Position numbers and translations under genes: made by a program. The notes under the pieces are model-generated. The model saw only the letters and a program-made list of their open reading frames with translations, searched no databases and was not told the DNA's origin. From assembly GCA_012845835.1 (NCBI GenBank), contig JABAKD010000012.1, positions 8,979,973-9,043,972 of the forward strand: DNA of 64,000 nucleotides, in the 5' to 3' direction. Position 1 is the stretch's first letter; each line of letters begins with the position of its first letter. The stretch comes from Undaria pinnatifida (Eukaryota; Sar; Phaeophyceae; Laminariales; Alariaceae). Shown here one piece after another: positions 33,737 to 44,118 of the stretch.

Positions 33737-33754
33737 TGGCGTCCTTGATGTTGC
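33737..33754 (+). promoter_or_regulatory. Candidate primer binding site
   Basis: TGGCGTCCTTGATGTTGC begins two bases after the LTR end, the normal position for minus-strand priming. TGG would pair with a tRNA 3' CCA. Which tRNA is used cannot be told from the sequence. Confidence 0.4.
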
Positions 33755-35301
33755 TTGCAGCAGTGTTTTCGAATCTCTCCGATGCCGTATTTTAGTAGCG
33801 TTTTTCTGCTTTTCTTCGAGCCCGAAGCCCCTGTTCCTCCTCGGGTAGCATCTCAACGGAGGGAGCGCCCTTCTTCCTCCAACGGCGACCACTACAACAG
33901 TGAGACGGCAGGGCCACCTCCTGTTGGTCACCGGGCACGTAGCGCACGGACGACACCTTCGGACTACGTGCAGAAGACGCTGCTCCCCGGAGCACGCTCC
34001 TCGTCTGGGCTTTCTGGTCACACCAGTTCCCCGCCAGTTGCTTCATAGCAGCTCCGCAGCGGACCGGCCCAAGCCCCATCCACCAGACTCGAACGCTCCG
34101 CGCTCAGCCACCATGTTGCACCCTGCCAGCCTCGCGCGGCACAATTACCTACACAGCTCCGCGAGCAGCCAGCACAAGACCCAAGATCGCCTGTCGACCT
34201 GTACTTTTTCTGCGCTTCGGGGGCCTGAGGCATCTGCACACACCAAAGACAAGCATACCGGCATCAACACTTTTGAGTGTTAAGGGACGGCGGCACCGCT
34301 CGCTGAGAGCCCCATCGGACTGCGTACACTTCTGCTGACGGAGCCAGACCGACCTTCGAGGGACCTCCTTGGACTGCGGGTCCTGCGCTAGGATGACTCC
34401 TTACTTCGGCCTAGAAGCTCGTGTTGGGGCTCCTTCCTTTTGTTGGTCCTTCGGGAGAACAGGCGGCGACTCGCGGAGTGTTTGGGCTGTCCTTTTCTTC
34501 GCGAAGTACAAGCGAGCAGCAGGTTATTTTGTGGGTCCCAGTACGTTCGCCGATCTGTCTTGTGCGTCCGACATCTGTGTTTCCTTTCTGCAGAAAATAG
34601 TACAGCTACCAATTTGACGCAACCCGGACTCCACCACTGATCTTTGGCGATCAACTGCGATCCACTGCGCAACGTAGCTTCAATATCCATCACGTTCTCG
34701 GCACTAACACCCTGTGACGCGTACGTGTCGACAGTCACAGAAGTACATGCCATATACCGTCGGATTTTCTGCTGTAGAAGTCACTGTACGGCAGCCGAAC
34801 CGCCTACTTAGCTTCTGTCCATTCAGCACACAGCTCAACCCTTTACTGTCCCCGCGTCCGCGATTACAACACTGTACCTCTTACACCCTCCACTGCTGTG
34901 CGAGTACCCCTTGCAAGAACGATTCGAGATATTTTTCGTCTTGGCTCTACAGTGTCACAGAACTTGAAGTTAGTGAACGCTGAATTTCCATGCTGGCATT
35001 TTCTGTCGCGCTGTCAGCGTAGGGGTTGCCTTTTATTTTGGAACGCAGTACTCATACCCCTACCCTGTGTGGGCACAGCAGCGATAGGGCAGCATACTGC
35101 ACTGCTGTCGACGTGACTACCCGTTTATAATGCGGTCGGTGTAGGTGCGGATTTGTTTCAGCTGTTCAGGCGTGGCGCTGGCTTTCTACTACTGTTAATA
35201 CATGTGATGCTCTTCACGATGCTGCTAAGATCGATGCTGGCCTTTTTTCTGCAGATGTAAGGACGTCTAATGCCCCTCTTAGTGCGGTTGACAACAACAA
35301 C
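33755..35301 (+). other. Retrotransposon leader / 5' gag region, unassigned
   Basis: Between the LTR and the first clear gag-like frame. Open frames of up to 127 residues on both strands are rich in Pro, Ser and Arg and show no domain. It may be untranslated leader or decayed gag start. Confidence 0.4.
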
Positions 35302-36623
35302 ATGTCTACCAGCGACGATGCAGGTTACTCGGGCAGGCTGCGGTCCTCCACACGCCCCAGCCAGGAGACCAAGAGACAAGAAGGGAACGCTCGAGATCAC
35401 GCTCGGGATCCCGCGACTCAAGACGGGGAGGACCTCCGGACGAGGGCTCCAGCTACGACACCAAGGACAACACGAGGGGGCACCACCCAGGCACACGAAC
35501 CGACCGGATCGACTCGCCGGTTCGCAAGGAGGAAGCGGAACAACCTCCACCAGGCTCGGGGGCGTCTCGGCGCCAGCTCTCGCCAGTCCCGAAGGAGCAC
35601 CACCAGCTGGCCTCCCCGCGCTCGACAGAGCACCGCCGCCGCCACCCATACTCTCCGCGCTCGACAAAGCACCACCCCCAGAGCTCCCGGGACCGGAGTA
35701 CCCATGCCGACACCCGCTCGTCTTGGCTTCTGAGGTGACGCGGGCCAAGCGAGCGTTCAAAGCTGCACAAGCGACCGTACTCCGGCGTGAGGCACGCCGA
35801 CAGCGCCATGAGAAGGACATCGAGTCGGCGAAGGACGCTGCGCGAGAGGAGTCCCTGGTCGTAGAGAGGACGCGACGAGCCCTCGCTCTCTCTGCTACGT
35901 CAACTGCGGAGGGAGCTGCCACGGCCCCCGCACCTCCGGCGCGCCCGCTGGATGTCACTTCCCAGGAGTCACGGCCCGGGGACGACGCCTTTAAGAAGAA
36001 CAGCGTCGCGCGCATGGCGTCTACACCACGAGTGGAATTCTCCGCTGAGTTGGCGAACGTGGTGGTGGAAATGGCCCCCGCCCTCCTCCAATCCGAGAGG
36101 AAGGTGTTGCTGCACCCGGAAAAGCTTTCGGTGGGAGAGGCCTGGCCCGTCGGGAAAATGGCTCCTTTTTTGGACAGATGCCGCGCGCTCCGACCCTTGC
36201 CGTGGTGAAGGCTCTCAGAATGGTCCACGATGAGCCCCCCGACCCCGTACTCTGGTCGACCCAGGAGGAACAGCTGTAGGAACAGAAGCGACTAAAAAAG
36301 GCGCGGCGACAGTCGCGACCGCGCGGGGACCGCAACCGCGGAGGTGGTGACTCCGGGGGTGGCGGCAGCCAAGCTAGGGGAAACGGCTGTAATGGCGTGG
36401 GTGGCGACCACCACAACCGCCGCGGTGGCGGCAGCGGTGGTGAAGGCGGGGAAGGCGCGTCGAGTACTGGTGGTGGCTCAGGACGCCGCCAAGGGAGCAA
36501 CTAGGGCCGAATCAACCGGGGCGGTGGTCGCAGCTTTGGGGGAGGCACTGGAGGGCGGCGAACAGCGCACGAGGTCGTTCAGTGTGGGACGGCTCGTCCG
36601 CCTCCTCCCGTTCGTCTTCGGGC

Positions 36624-36889
36624 TCGAGCACGGACCACGGCGAGGTGACCTTGGTAGCAGGCAAGAGGCAAGTAACTCCTCCCATAGTGGATATTGCTTC
36701 CTCCGCTGAAAGGTTGAGCAAACTAACTTTGTCGGGTGACCACACCAACTATTTATTCGAGCACGGACCACGGCGAGGTGACCTTGGTAGCAGGCAAGAG
36801 GCAAGTAACTCCTCCCATAGTGGATATTGCTTCCTCCGCTGAAAGGTTGAGCAAACTGACTTTGTCGGGTGACCACACCAACTATTTAT
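36624..36889 (+). repeat. 133-bp tandem duplication in gag
   Basis: The segment at 36624-36756 (starting TCGAGCACGGACCACGG) is repeated at 36757-36889 with one difference noticed. As 133 is not a multiple of three, each copy opens a different frame and the duplication itself breaks gag. Near-identity shows it is much younger than the LTR divergence. Confidence 0.9.
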
Positions 36890-37464
36890 TCGGATTTGGC
36901 CCGCGCCCGTACCGCCGAGATTGCCACTGCCGCGGCTCTAGCCAAATCCACGCTTGATGATTCGGTGAAGCGTGCCTACGTTAAGCTCTCCTCAAAGACG
37001 AATCCCGCATTTCTGTGCTACCGTTCCCGGCCTCTTTGAACAAGTCTGACGGCATGCAGCAACTTACACGTTCGGTTCGGTCTGCAATGTCTGACATACT
37101 CATGCGTTGCGACGACCGTTGCACAGGGGGCGTACGAGCGCCCACGTTGGTGACCAGTTGGACTCACCCGCTCCACCTGGCATTCAATCGTGCCATAACG
37201 CCTGACAGCCCCACGACCGCCCACACGACCACCTTGATCGACGACATTTTTGGACAAGTGTCGAGAGCTATGGACGACGGAGCATCGGGGCCTGAGGCTT
37301 TCACTCTTCTGCCACACCAAGTTGCATGCTTTTGGAGTGTGTGACGGCACGCCTCTTCCTGATTTCAGTCGGGAGTTCCGCGTGTTAGAATCGGCAGTCA
37401 AGGAGAGATGCGTGCTACGATAGAGGTGCACCACTTTTTTCTGAGGTTTTCTCAATTTGGGAGC

Positions 37465-37615
37465 TTGAGACCTATCTCAAAACCTGATTTGGAAAAAAAT
37501 AAAACTGTTATCGGATGAAAAAACCCATGGCCTAGGTACACGACGAGAATAATGTAAAAATAAAAGGCATTTTTTCGACAATTTTTGGTTAAGGAGCCCC
37601 GTCATTCAGAAACCA
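37465..37615 (+). repeat. Dispersed repeat inserted in gag
   Basis: CTGATTTGGAAAAAAATAAA, then CCCATGGCCTAGGTA, TTTTTGGTTAAGGAGCCC and GTCATTCAGAAA match the tandem repeats at 12575-12950 in order and orientation. Gag-like coding sequence stops before it and resumes after it, so it entered the retrotransposon after the element was built. Ends and target duplication are not clear. Confidence 0.7.
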
Positions 37616-38830
37616 TTTCAGACGAAACGTGCTACGTCTATCGTATCACGCGTCGGAAGCGAGCGTGTTTTATCTCTGGGGAAAGATGTGGTGTTGGAGG
37701 TGGTTCGGATGGCGTTCAATGAGCGGTTTCCGACACTCATGCCTACGTTGTACCCTGTTTCGAATGCAACGGACCCGCGGCCGTTCGCCTCGTCAGATGC
37801 TATGTGGAAAGCTTTTAGTGACTTGGCGCACAATGAGACACCTGCCGTCAACAACGGCGAAAAATATTTTCTCTACCCGTTTCTTCGACCGGAGCGCGGT
37901 CATCCGCCCCGTCGGGGGCCCCGGTCCGCCCGTCATGGGCGTGGCCAGGGCCGAGGGCCGTCCACTCGCTTTCTTGGCAGACGCAATCGAGCCATAATCC
38001 GATTGTTATGTCAGTTACTGATTCCACCGACCCCTGGCTTGACAAAATGTCCAACTGCTGGCCCCTAGAGGAATATTATTATTCAGACGTTTTCGCTGTT
38101 AGTGCCTCGTTTAAGACCGACGACTCCTCCCTCTGGAGCGGCCTCCTCACGCCCTCCGTCCGCGGGGCTGCCCTTCGAGAACTTTGGGACTCTGCCTAAA
38201 CTGCCACGAAGACACACAATCCTTTCGCAACTGTAGGCACCCATTTATCAACGCTAACAGCTGTTTAAACCCTCGGCCAACTCGACAACGACGACGCTCA
38301 CAGACGGTGACAAGCACGTATGACTAGCTACCGACGCGACGGAAAGTCTTCTCGTTCGCATACCCACCACAAAAACCGTCGAAATTGTTCAAACCAATCG
38401 CGTGGGCACCACCAAGACCAGGGTCAGGTAGGCAGTCACAGCGGTAAACACAGTTGAGGTGGCAGCCACAACAGCCCGTACACGCCTGGGCAACATGGTG
38501 GTGTCCCACCCTCACCCGCCTCTTCGACTCCCGCGACTACTCCGGGGAAGCGCTTCGGGGCAACCCACAATCCGGGCGGGAACCCCAACGCGCGCCAACC
38601 GGGTACCTTTCGCACGGGCAACTGACAGCGCGACGGCGGAACGGCACACCCGGCCCGTCCGCCGACGGCACTGTCAGGGACACCTCCTTTGATTTCGCAG
38701 CATGCTCGAGTACCTGTTGCTCGCCTGTGAAACAGCGCGGCAAAATTCTTTCCGTTGAGAGCTACGCCGTCTGCTAACGTTCTTCGCGGCGCAGTACCGG
38801 CGGTGGGGACCAGCGCTTCGAGCGTGCCCC

Positions 38831-39561
38831 CCCCAGCCAGATTATTTTTTCGACGAAAGGAGTGCGCGCTCACAGCGCCGCTCTCCTCGGCCATGGTCCG
38901 AGTTCGGCGACGAGAACCCGCGCTTCTAGCGCCGTTCCCCCTGCCGCGGCTCAAACTCCGCACTCGGGGCACATGCCCCTAACGCTGCCCCCCTTCAACC
39001 ATGGCACAGGAGCCGCGACTCGCACGCTCCCCCCAAGGCACGCGTAGCGCAGCAAAAAGGTTGCGATGACGACGCATCGCCCTCATACGCGAGCAGGCTG
39101 ATCTCCACTTCTTCCCGACCGCGAAGACGCGGTTGGTTTGAGGTGCGGGAAAGCCAACTCTAATACATCGAGAATTGTTTCCAGGTTCGATCCGGTATTT
39201 CCTCGCGATAGGAGCGGATGCTGTATCATTTTTCCCATCAAGGAGGAGTCGACAAGCTCAGCTACCTCGTCGCCATCCTCCAAGGGGGCTAACGGAAACG
39301 AGCCTCCTAGGGCAAGAAATATATTTCCACCTGCCCGAGCCCCGCTCTTGAAACAGAGCCTACTAGCCTTTCTTCGTCTTTTAGGCACGCTAACCCACGT
39401 GCATCAGGCTACGTCAGTCCCAGTAGTACAGGAAAGAGATCCGACACAGCGCAACGGGCCAATGGTGACGCCACGGCCTCCAGACCGATCGGTATGTCCG
39501 TGAATGCACGGAAAAATCGCCCCTCTCGTCACTCCGAAACAGCTCCGAGCCCCCTGCCCCT
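38831..39561 (+). other. Retrotransposon region between gag and NADAR, unassigned
   Basis: A 121-residue plus-strand frame (39138-39503) contains SRFDPVFPRDRSGC and a Ser/Thr/Pro-rich middle, without a domain I recognise. It probably belongs to the gag-NADAR linker. The rest is broken. Confidence 0.35.
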
Positions 39562-40280
39562 TTGAGCGCAGCGAGAGCAGTTTCTTGTGATTTTACGCCA
39601 AAGATCGACAAGCCCACGACGCGAGCACCCGTGGGTTCGAACTCGCGTCGTGCTCCCGAGGCCGGGCGTTCCTACAAGGGGACGCTACGGGCCCAAAGTG
39701 CCGAGGACTGGTGTTCTCAGGCGGGGACATTTCAGACCCATATTCCTAACACGGCCTCCGACGGGTTGGCATCGTCGACTTTTGATCCTTCTCTTGACCG
39801 CTCCACAGCCAGAGTGGTGTTGTTCTGGCAACCGCCGTCCTACTTTTCGCAGTGTTCTCCTCCGTCGTTTGTCGTGGAAGACGTATCATATTCTTGCGCA
39901 GAGCAGTATATGATGGCCGAAAGTGATAAGATTTTTCAAGACCATCGCGCAGTGGAGCTCATCTTCTCATCTCCTGACCCAAGCACAGACAAACGCGTCG
40001 GTCGGGGCGTGCGCAGTTTTGACTCCGCTGTTTGGGACAGGGAGAAGCAAAATGCCGTGTTATCTGGCACGTACGCCAAATTTACGCAAAATCCAGCCAT
40101 GAGCGTCACCTTAGGAGCACTGGCAACGAACGTTTGGCCGAGGCCAGCCCCCTGGACCTAGTGTGGGGTATTTCTCCGGGCAGACGACCCCCGAGCCAAA
40201 AACCGACACAAGCGGAGAGGGAAACATTTTCTCGGTGAGGCACTTTTTGCCGTTCGCGAAGCAATTCGCGACAGCGAGGC
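39562..40280 (+). pseudogene. NADAR (YbiA-like) domain in the retrotransposon, frameshifted
   Basis: After an 84-residue linker the frame reads VLFWQPPSYFSQ, DVSYSCAEQYMMAESDKIFQ, DKRVGRGVRSFDSAVWDREK and SGTYAKFTQNPAM. These are the NADAR signatures: the Phe-Trp start, the Ala-Glu-Gln-Tyr-Met-Met helix with its conserved Glu, the Gly-Arg-x-Val, the Trp and the Lys-Phe-x-Gln-Asn-Pro. Near 40115 the frame slips and continues NERLAEASPLDLVWGI. Near 40168 it slips again into RADDPRAKNRHKRRGKHFLG followed by EALFAVREAIR, completing the fold to about residue 155 of the domain. Known NADAR proteins hydrolyse N-glycosidic bonds of NAD/ADP-ribose or riboflavin-precursor type; removal of ADP-ribose from modified bases or RNA has been proposed. 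Here it lies between gag and protease in the same orientation, so it was probably part of the element's polyprotein. Confidence 0.88.
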
Positions 40281-40427
40281 CGGGTCGCCACACCCGGCCT
40301 CCCCTCGTCGGTTCCGCAGCGCCACCAGGAATGCTGGAATCCACGAAATCTCGTCCGCTCCGCAGTAGCGCTGGGGGACCGCGGTCGGCGCTTTCCAAGG
40401 CCCTCCTTCGGATATTTCGGCCTATTT

Positions 40428-41048
40428 TTGGGCGCACCCGCCGACCAAGGTCCGGAGGTTTTGGCGATAGCTTTTGACGGCATCTCAGGCCGTGCACTGC
40501 CAGAACACGGCCCCTGCTTCGTCGGGGGTGCCGTGACGCTGGACGACGTTTCTTTCACTACCAAGATTGCAGTACATAGCGGAGGGAACGCCATGGCGCC
40601 TTACAGATTTGTGGCGCTCCTCAATACTGGCTCCCCTCAAACCTTCATTTGACGTGACGTGTTGGACCGTATGCTGCTGGTAGGCGCCGCTTTGTCGGCG
40701 TCCGAGCGGCCCAGCAGCTCTCGCTCCTGGGGTGGTTTCGGCGAATCCGCCCCTTTACGGACCGCGACCCGCATCCGCCTGAGCATCCAATTTTCCCGCG
40801 AAAATAAACCGACGTGCTCTCTCGCAGCGTGGACATGCGTGGTTCCTCCACCGGTCATGCAGCATGCTGTCTTACTGGGCCGCAACAGCTGGATGCGCTT
40901 CAGCACCCGTTCGTACCGCGCCTTGCCCCCTCGTCCCCTCGATAATTGGGTTTTGGGCGAGCTGACGTTGTCCCACCACGCTACATCAGGCGTAGCGGCT
41001 TATGCGTCAACCCCGCAGCTACGAAGGGGCTTTCCACCTCCTCTATGA
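40428..41048 (+). pseudogene. Retropepsin-like protease, inactive
   Basis: The frame reads YRFVALLNTGSPQTFI, then a TGA stop, then in the same reading frame HAVLLGRNSWMRF. The pattern (hydrophobic)-Asp-Thr-Gly-Ser-Pro and the later Leu-Leu-Gly-Arg-Asp-x-Trp mark a gypsy retropepsin. Here the catalytic Asp is Asn (GAT/GAC to AAT) and the second Asp is also Asn. The first change and the stop can be explained by C-to-T or G-to-A transitions at CpG. The protease would cut the polyprotein; this copy cannot. Confidence 0.75.
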
Positions 41049-41122
41049 TGACACTACAGGTGTCACCTTGTCGGACGAGCCCCAGCTTCTCGCGATCAAC
41101 TTGATGCGCAGTAACGGCTCCC

Positions 41123-41628
41123 TTGCGCTCACAGGACACTACTTTGTCGACATGCTGCCGCAGCCGGACATTTTTTGAGGGGCAGAAGCACTTCGTTGCT
41201 TCAGGCCGACGGGCGCTTACCTCAACAAGTGTCGCAGACCTCAAGCCAGGCAATCTCGTCGGGGTCGCCGACACCCCACTTTTGCGCGTGCCGCTAGGTG
41301 CCTTGCAACACACCACCCACGCTGCGAGGCCCCACCCTGGCCAGACTTCAGACAGTCAGGTCTTAGCGGTCGCGCGCTCGCCTGACACGGAGGTGGCAGC
41401 TCCCGCCGTGCCGTCGCCCTCGCCGGCGCTAATGGAACGATTGAACCCAGACCAGTGTTCTGCGTTTCTACGCGTCTGGGCCCGACTCCCGCCACACCTC
41501 GGGAGATCGCTTTCGACTTACATTACGTACCCTAGCTGGGACCCCCCGGCCATCGAGCAACTGGGTGATGTGCTCTGCGACTTTCCTGGCGTGTTCTCCA
41601 CCTCGGAGACGGACTTTGGGTCTTGCTC
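41123..41628 (+). pseudogene. Protease-RT linker
   Basis: An intact frame of about 170 residues, Pro/Ala/Ser-rich in the middle (VAAPAVPSPSPALM), with a conserved-looking end (IEQLGDVLCDFPGVFSTSET, then DFGSCSL). The 'DF-x-GVF' sequence just before RT is common in gypsy polyproteins. The frame is cut by MITE copy 1 immediately after SCSL. Confidence 0.55.
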
Positions 41629-41632
41629 CTTG

Positions 41633-41879
41633 GAGTCGCTCTAAGGTAGTCCCCCCAACTTTTCGTTAACGAAATCGCCGGTTTTGAAACCAGCTCCCGG
41701 CCGCATCTCCTGAAAAACGGTGACCCTTGCCATCGTGATGTCATCGTTCGACCATCCTTTGTAAACAAGAAAATATGTGATGATTTTACTTTCATAGCAT
41801 TCTTCCTCGTGTCGAGCAGCCATGAAACATTCGTTAAAGAATATCGCTGGTTTTGGGGGGGACTATCGTAAAATCAGCC
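41633..41879 (+). mobile_element. MITE copy 1 (247 bp) between protease linker and RT
   Basis: Left end GAGTCGCTCTAAGGTAGTCC; reverse complement of right end GGCTGATTTTACGATAGTCC. The 17-20 bp inverted ends are followed by CCCCCC and AACTTTTC or AAAACCAGC. Flanks CTTG (41629-41632) and CCTG (41880-41883) form a 4-bp target duplication with one change. The polyprotein frame is interrupted exactly here and resumes with MPFEISVAEG after the right flank. Related copies are at 44583 and 46790. Confidence 0.85.
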
Positions 41880-41883
41880 CCTG

Positions 41884-42640
41884 ATGCCCTTCGAAATATC
41901 GGTTGCGGAGGGCAGCGCTTCGGTCACTTCACGGCCTCATCGCATAAACCCTATACTGGCCAAAGACGTGGACGCGACTCTTGACGAGTACCTCGCGCCT
42001 GGGCTGATCCAGCACTCGATTTCACCGTATTCGAGCCCGCTGGTGGTCGTCCCGAAGAAATCTGGCGGCGTGAGGATCACGGTGAACTATAAGAAGCTCA
42101 ATTAAATTAGCAAGCTTCGCCAACTGCCGATTCCCCGCGCGGACCAGGTCCTGGACTCCTTAGGCTCAGGTCGGCTTTTTTTTTGTTCGACTTGGTTTCC
42201 TCGTTCCACCAGATAACGGCAGACAAGGACACAATTCCCCTTACAGCGTTCTGCACACCTACAGGCCTCTACGAGTGACTTGTTACGCCTCAGGGCAGCA
42301 GCGCCTCGCCTGGGTGGTTCGTCAGGGTCATCAATAAGGTGATCAAGGACATGAAACAGGTGGCAGCATACCTCGACGATGTCATCGTGTTCGATTCCGA
42401 CCCGGTAGCGCATGTTCGAACGATTCGCTCCCGCTTCGAGCGCCCTCGAACGCATAATCTCAAGCTTTCCCCCTCAAAGGCGCGATTGGGTGCCACCGAT
42501 GCGAATTCTGGGTCATTCCATTTCCCCGGCAGGCTTACGCCCAAACGCAGAAAAAGTGTCGGCATTGACCAATATGCCGATGCCCACAGACGTTAAGCGG
42601 GGGCGCGCACTCATGGGTGGTGTCAACTATTCTTGATGTG
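41884..42640 (+). pseudogene. Ty3/gypsy reverse transcriptase, broken
   Basis: It starts MPFEISVAEGSASVTSRPHR, then GLIQHSISPYSSPLVVVPKK and RITVNYKKLN, where a TAA stop (CAA to TAA type change) follows. It continues LPIPRADQVLDSL, FCTPTGLYE, PGWFVRVINK and VAAYLDDVIVFDSD with the catalytic YLDD intact near 42370. Frame slips occur near 42170 (T-run), near 42420 and near 42490. Fingers, palm and start of thumb are recognisable over about 240 residues. Confidence 0.92.
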
Positions 42641-42642
42641 TT

Positions 42643-43200
42643 TTGCCCGACTTATCAAAGAGGCTTCGCCCGATTAACACGCTCCTCCGTAAGGGGGTTA
42701 AGTTTGCATTCACGGCTGTTATGGAAAGGTTGGTGCGAGAAATCTTGGCGGAGCTCACGACCCCGCCGATCCTCGTTTTCCCCGATTGGGACGCCGTCGC
42801 CGACGGCTCATGCCCGTTCCACGTATATTGCGACGCTTGCATCGACGGGTTCGGCGCCGCTCTCGAACAGGAGCAGGCGGATGGCTCCATAAAACCCATC
42901 GCGTATACCAGCCGAGCTACACTCGACTCGGAAAGTCATTGGACTCCTCATGATTTGGAGGCTAGCAATATCGTCTGGGCTCTCAAACGCCTCCGCGGCT
43001 ACCTTTGGGGCAACAAGTTCCGTATATTCTCTGACCACAACGCACTGGAACGCATAGTCAAAGTGGAGGACCACAACGCCCGAGTCCAGAGATGGCTCGA
43101 ATTTACTCACCGCGTTCGACTACACACTCGAGTACCGCAAAAGAAGCTCGAACGGCAACGCCGACTTCCTGCCTCGCTTGTCGGAGCCTGCCACGGAACA
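42643..43200 (+). pseudogene. RNase H domain of gypsy pol
   Basis: A frame starting MPDLSKRLRPINTLLRKGVK (RT connection) leads into FHVYCDACIDGFGAALEQE, SESHWTPHDLEASNIVWALK and FRIFSDHNAL. The Asp, Glu and Asp of the RNase H active site are all present. After RVQRWLEF the frame slips by one near 43105 and continues YTLEYRKRSSNGNADFL in another frame. The domain removes RNA from the RNA-DNA hybrid during reverse transcription. Confidence 0.88.
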
Positions 43201-44118
43201 TGACCGAAATGGTTCGACGAGTCTCACCCCCGTTGAGGATGGTGGCATATGCCTCATAAGGGCTTGCGGACTGGACACTCCTCTCCGATTCCGGGTGTTG
43301 GCTTGGGTGGTCAAATGCCCCGCACCGAAAGTAATGCCTAGGGTGGGCTCCTTTTCACCTCTGTCGGCTTTTGCGATTTTCGCGACCGCGGGCCACGTGT
43401 TAGGCTTGACGACCTTCCTACTCCTTCCAGCAGATCCGTCGCTCTTGTTTCTGCATCCGTCGCCAGCGTCCATAGCCCTCCCGGCCGCGAGCGGGTCTCG
43501 TGTGCAGCCGACAACGACTTCGCTCCGGTTTTGCTGTACCCACCGCGGTCAGCGAGGGCTCCAACCGACTCCTTCCCGGAGCTCGGTACAAGAAACTGAC
43601 ACGGTCAAGCCCGTGGGCCCGACCGCGTCTATCGTTAACTCGCTTGGCTCTCCGGTGCCCCAGACGATGACGCAGTCTTCAGACCGCACCTCCACTCGGG
43701 CGCGCCGGCGTTCAGCAACAGCAGCGGGTAAGGCACCCCCTGCTGTCGACTATGGCTTCGGGCCCGGCGGGGCCCCTCGACCATGTTCCAGGCGAGTTAA
43801 AAGCCCGCCGCGAGTCCTACGACTGCGGCCGGCTCCGCCCGCCGCTGCGACCCCTGCTCCTGCCGACGCGCCGGTCCGCACGGTGCCCCTTCCGTCCGAC
43901 CGCGGCCACGCAGAGCCAATGGAAACTCCTCTCTTACGGCTCACGCCTTCTCCTGGTGAAACGCCGACTGCACCTACAAGGTCGGATGCCCTCGGCGACG
44001 CTGCTGAATTGCGGTTCGCTGATTCCGTCGCGCGTTATTCGCATGCCGATTGGAAGCGAGGACAGCACGCTGAGCCGACATGCCACGCCGCGATGCGTTA
44101 AATCTGTATCGGCCGGCC
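43201..44118 (+). pseudogene. RNase H-integrase linker
   Basis: Plus-strand frames read LTPVEDGGICLIRACGLDTP and then a long Pro/Ser/Ala-rich part (APPAAATPAPADAPVRTVPL) without a domain. Long linkers of this kind with frame breaks fit polyprotein sequence between RNase H and the integrase finger. Confidence 0.5.

Larger units (their letters stand above)
35302..38830 (+). pseudogene. gag-like region, broken
   Basis: Successive plus-strand frames give a Pro/Arg-rich start, then a charged coiled-coil-like part (SEVTRAKRAFKAAQ, then RREARRQRHEKDIESAKDAA, about 35730-35850), a segment with LHPEKLSVGEAW, a duplicated segment (TLVAGKRQVTPPIVDIAS), a part with LTRSVRSAMSDIL, and after the inserted repeat at 37465 a conserved-looking LEVVRMAFNERFPTLMPTL. 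At least four frame changes and several stops separate these parts. No CCHC zinc knuckle was found. Assignment as gag rests on position upstream of pol and on this layout, not on a recognised capsid motif. Confidence 0.5.

Noticed and set aside
35158-36228. A 356-residue open frame on the minus strand, the longest in the window
   Set aside because: It is antisense to the gag-like region, is dominated by Ser/Arg/Gly/Pro and has no domain. High GC with biased third positions on plus explains it.
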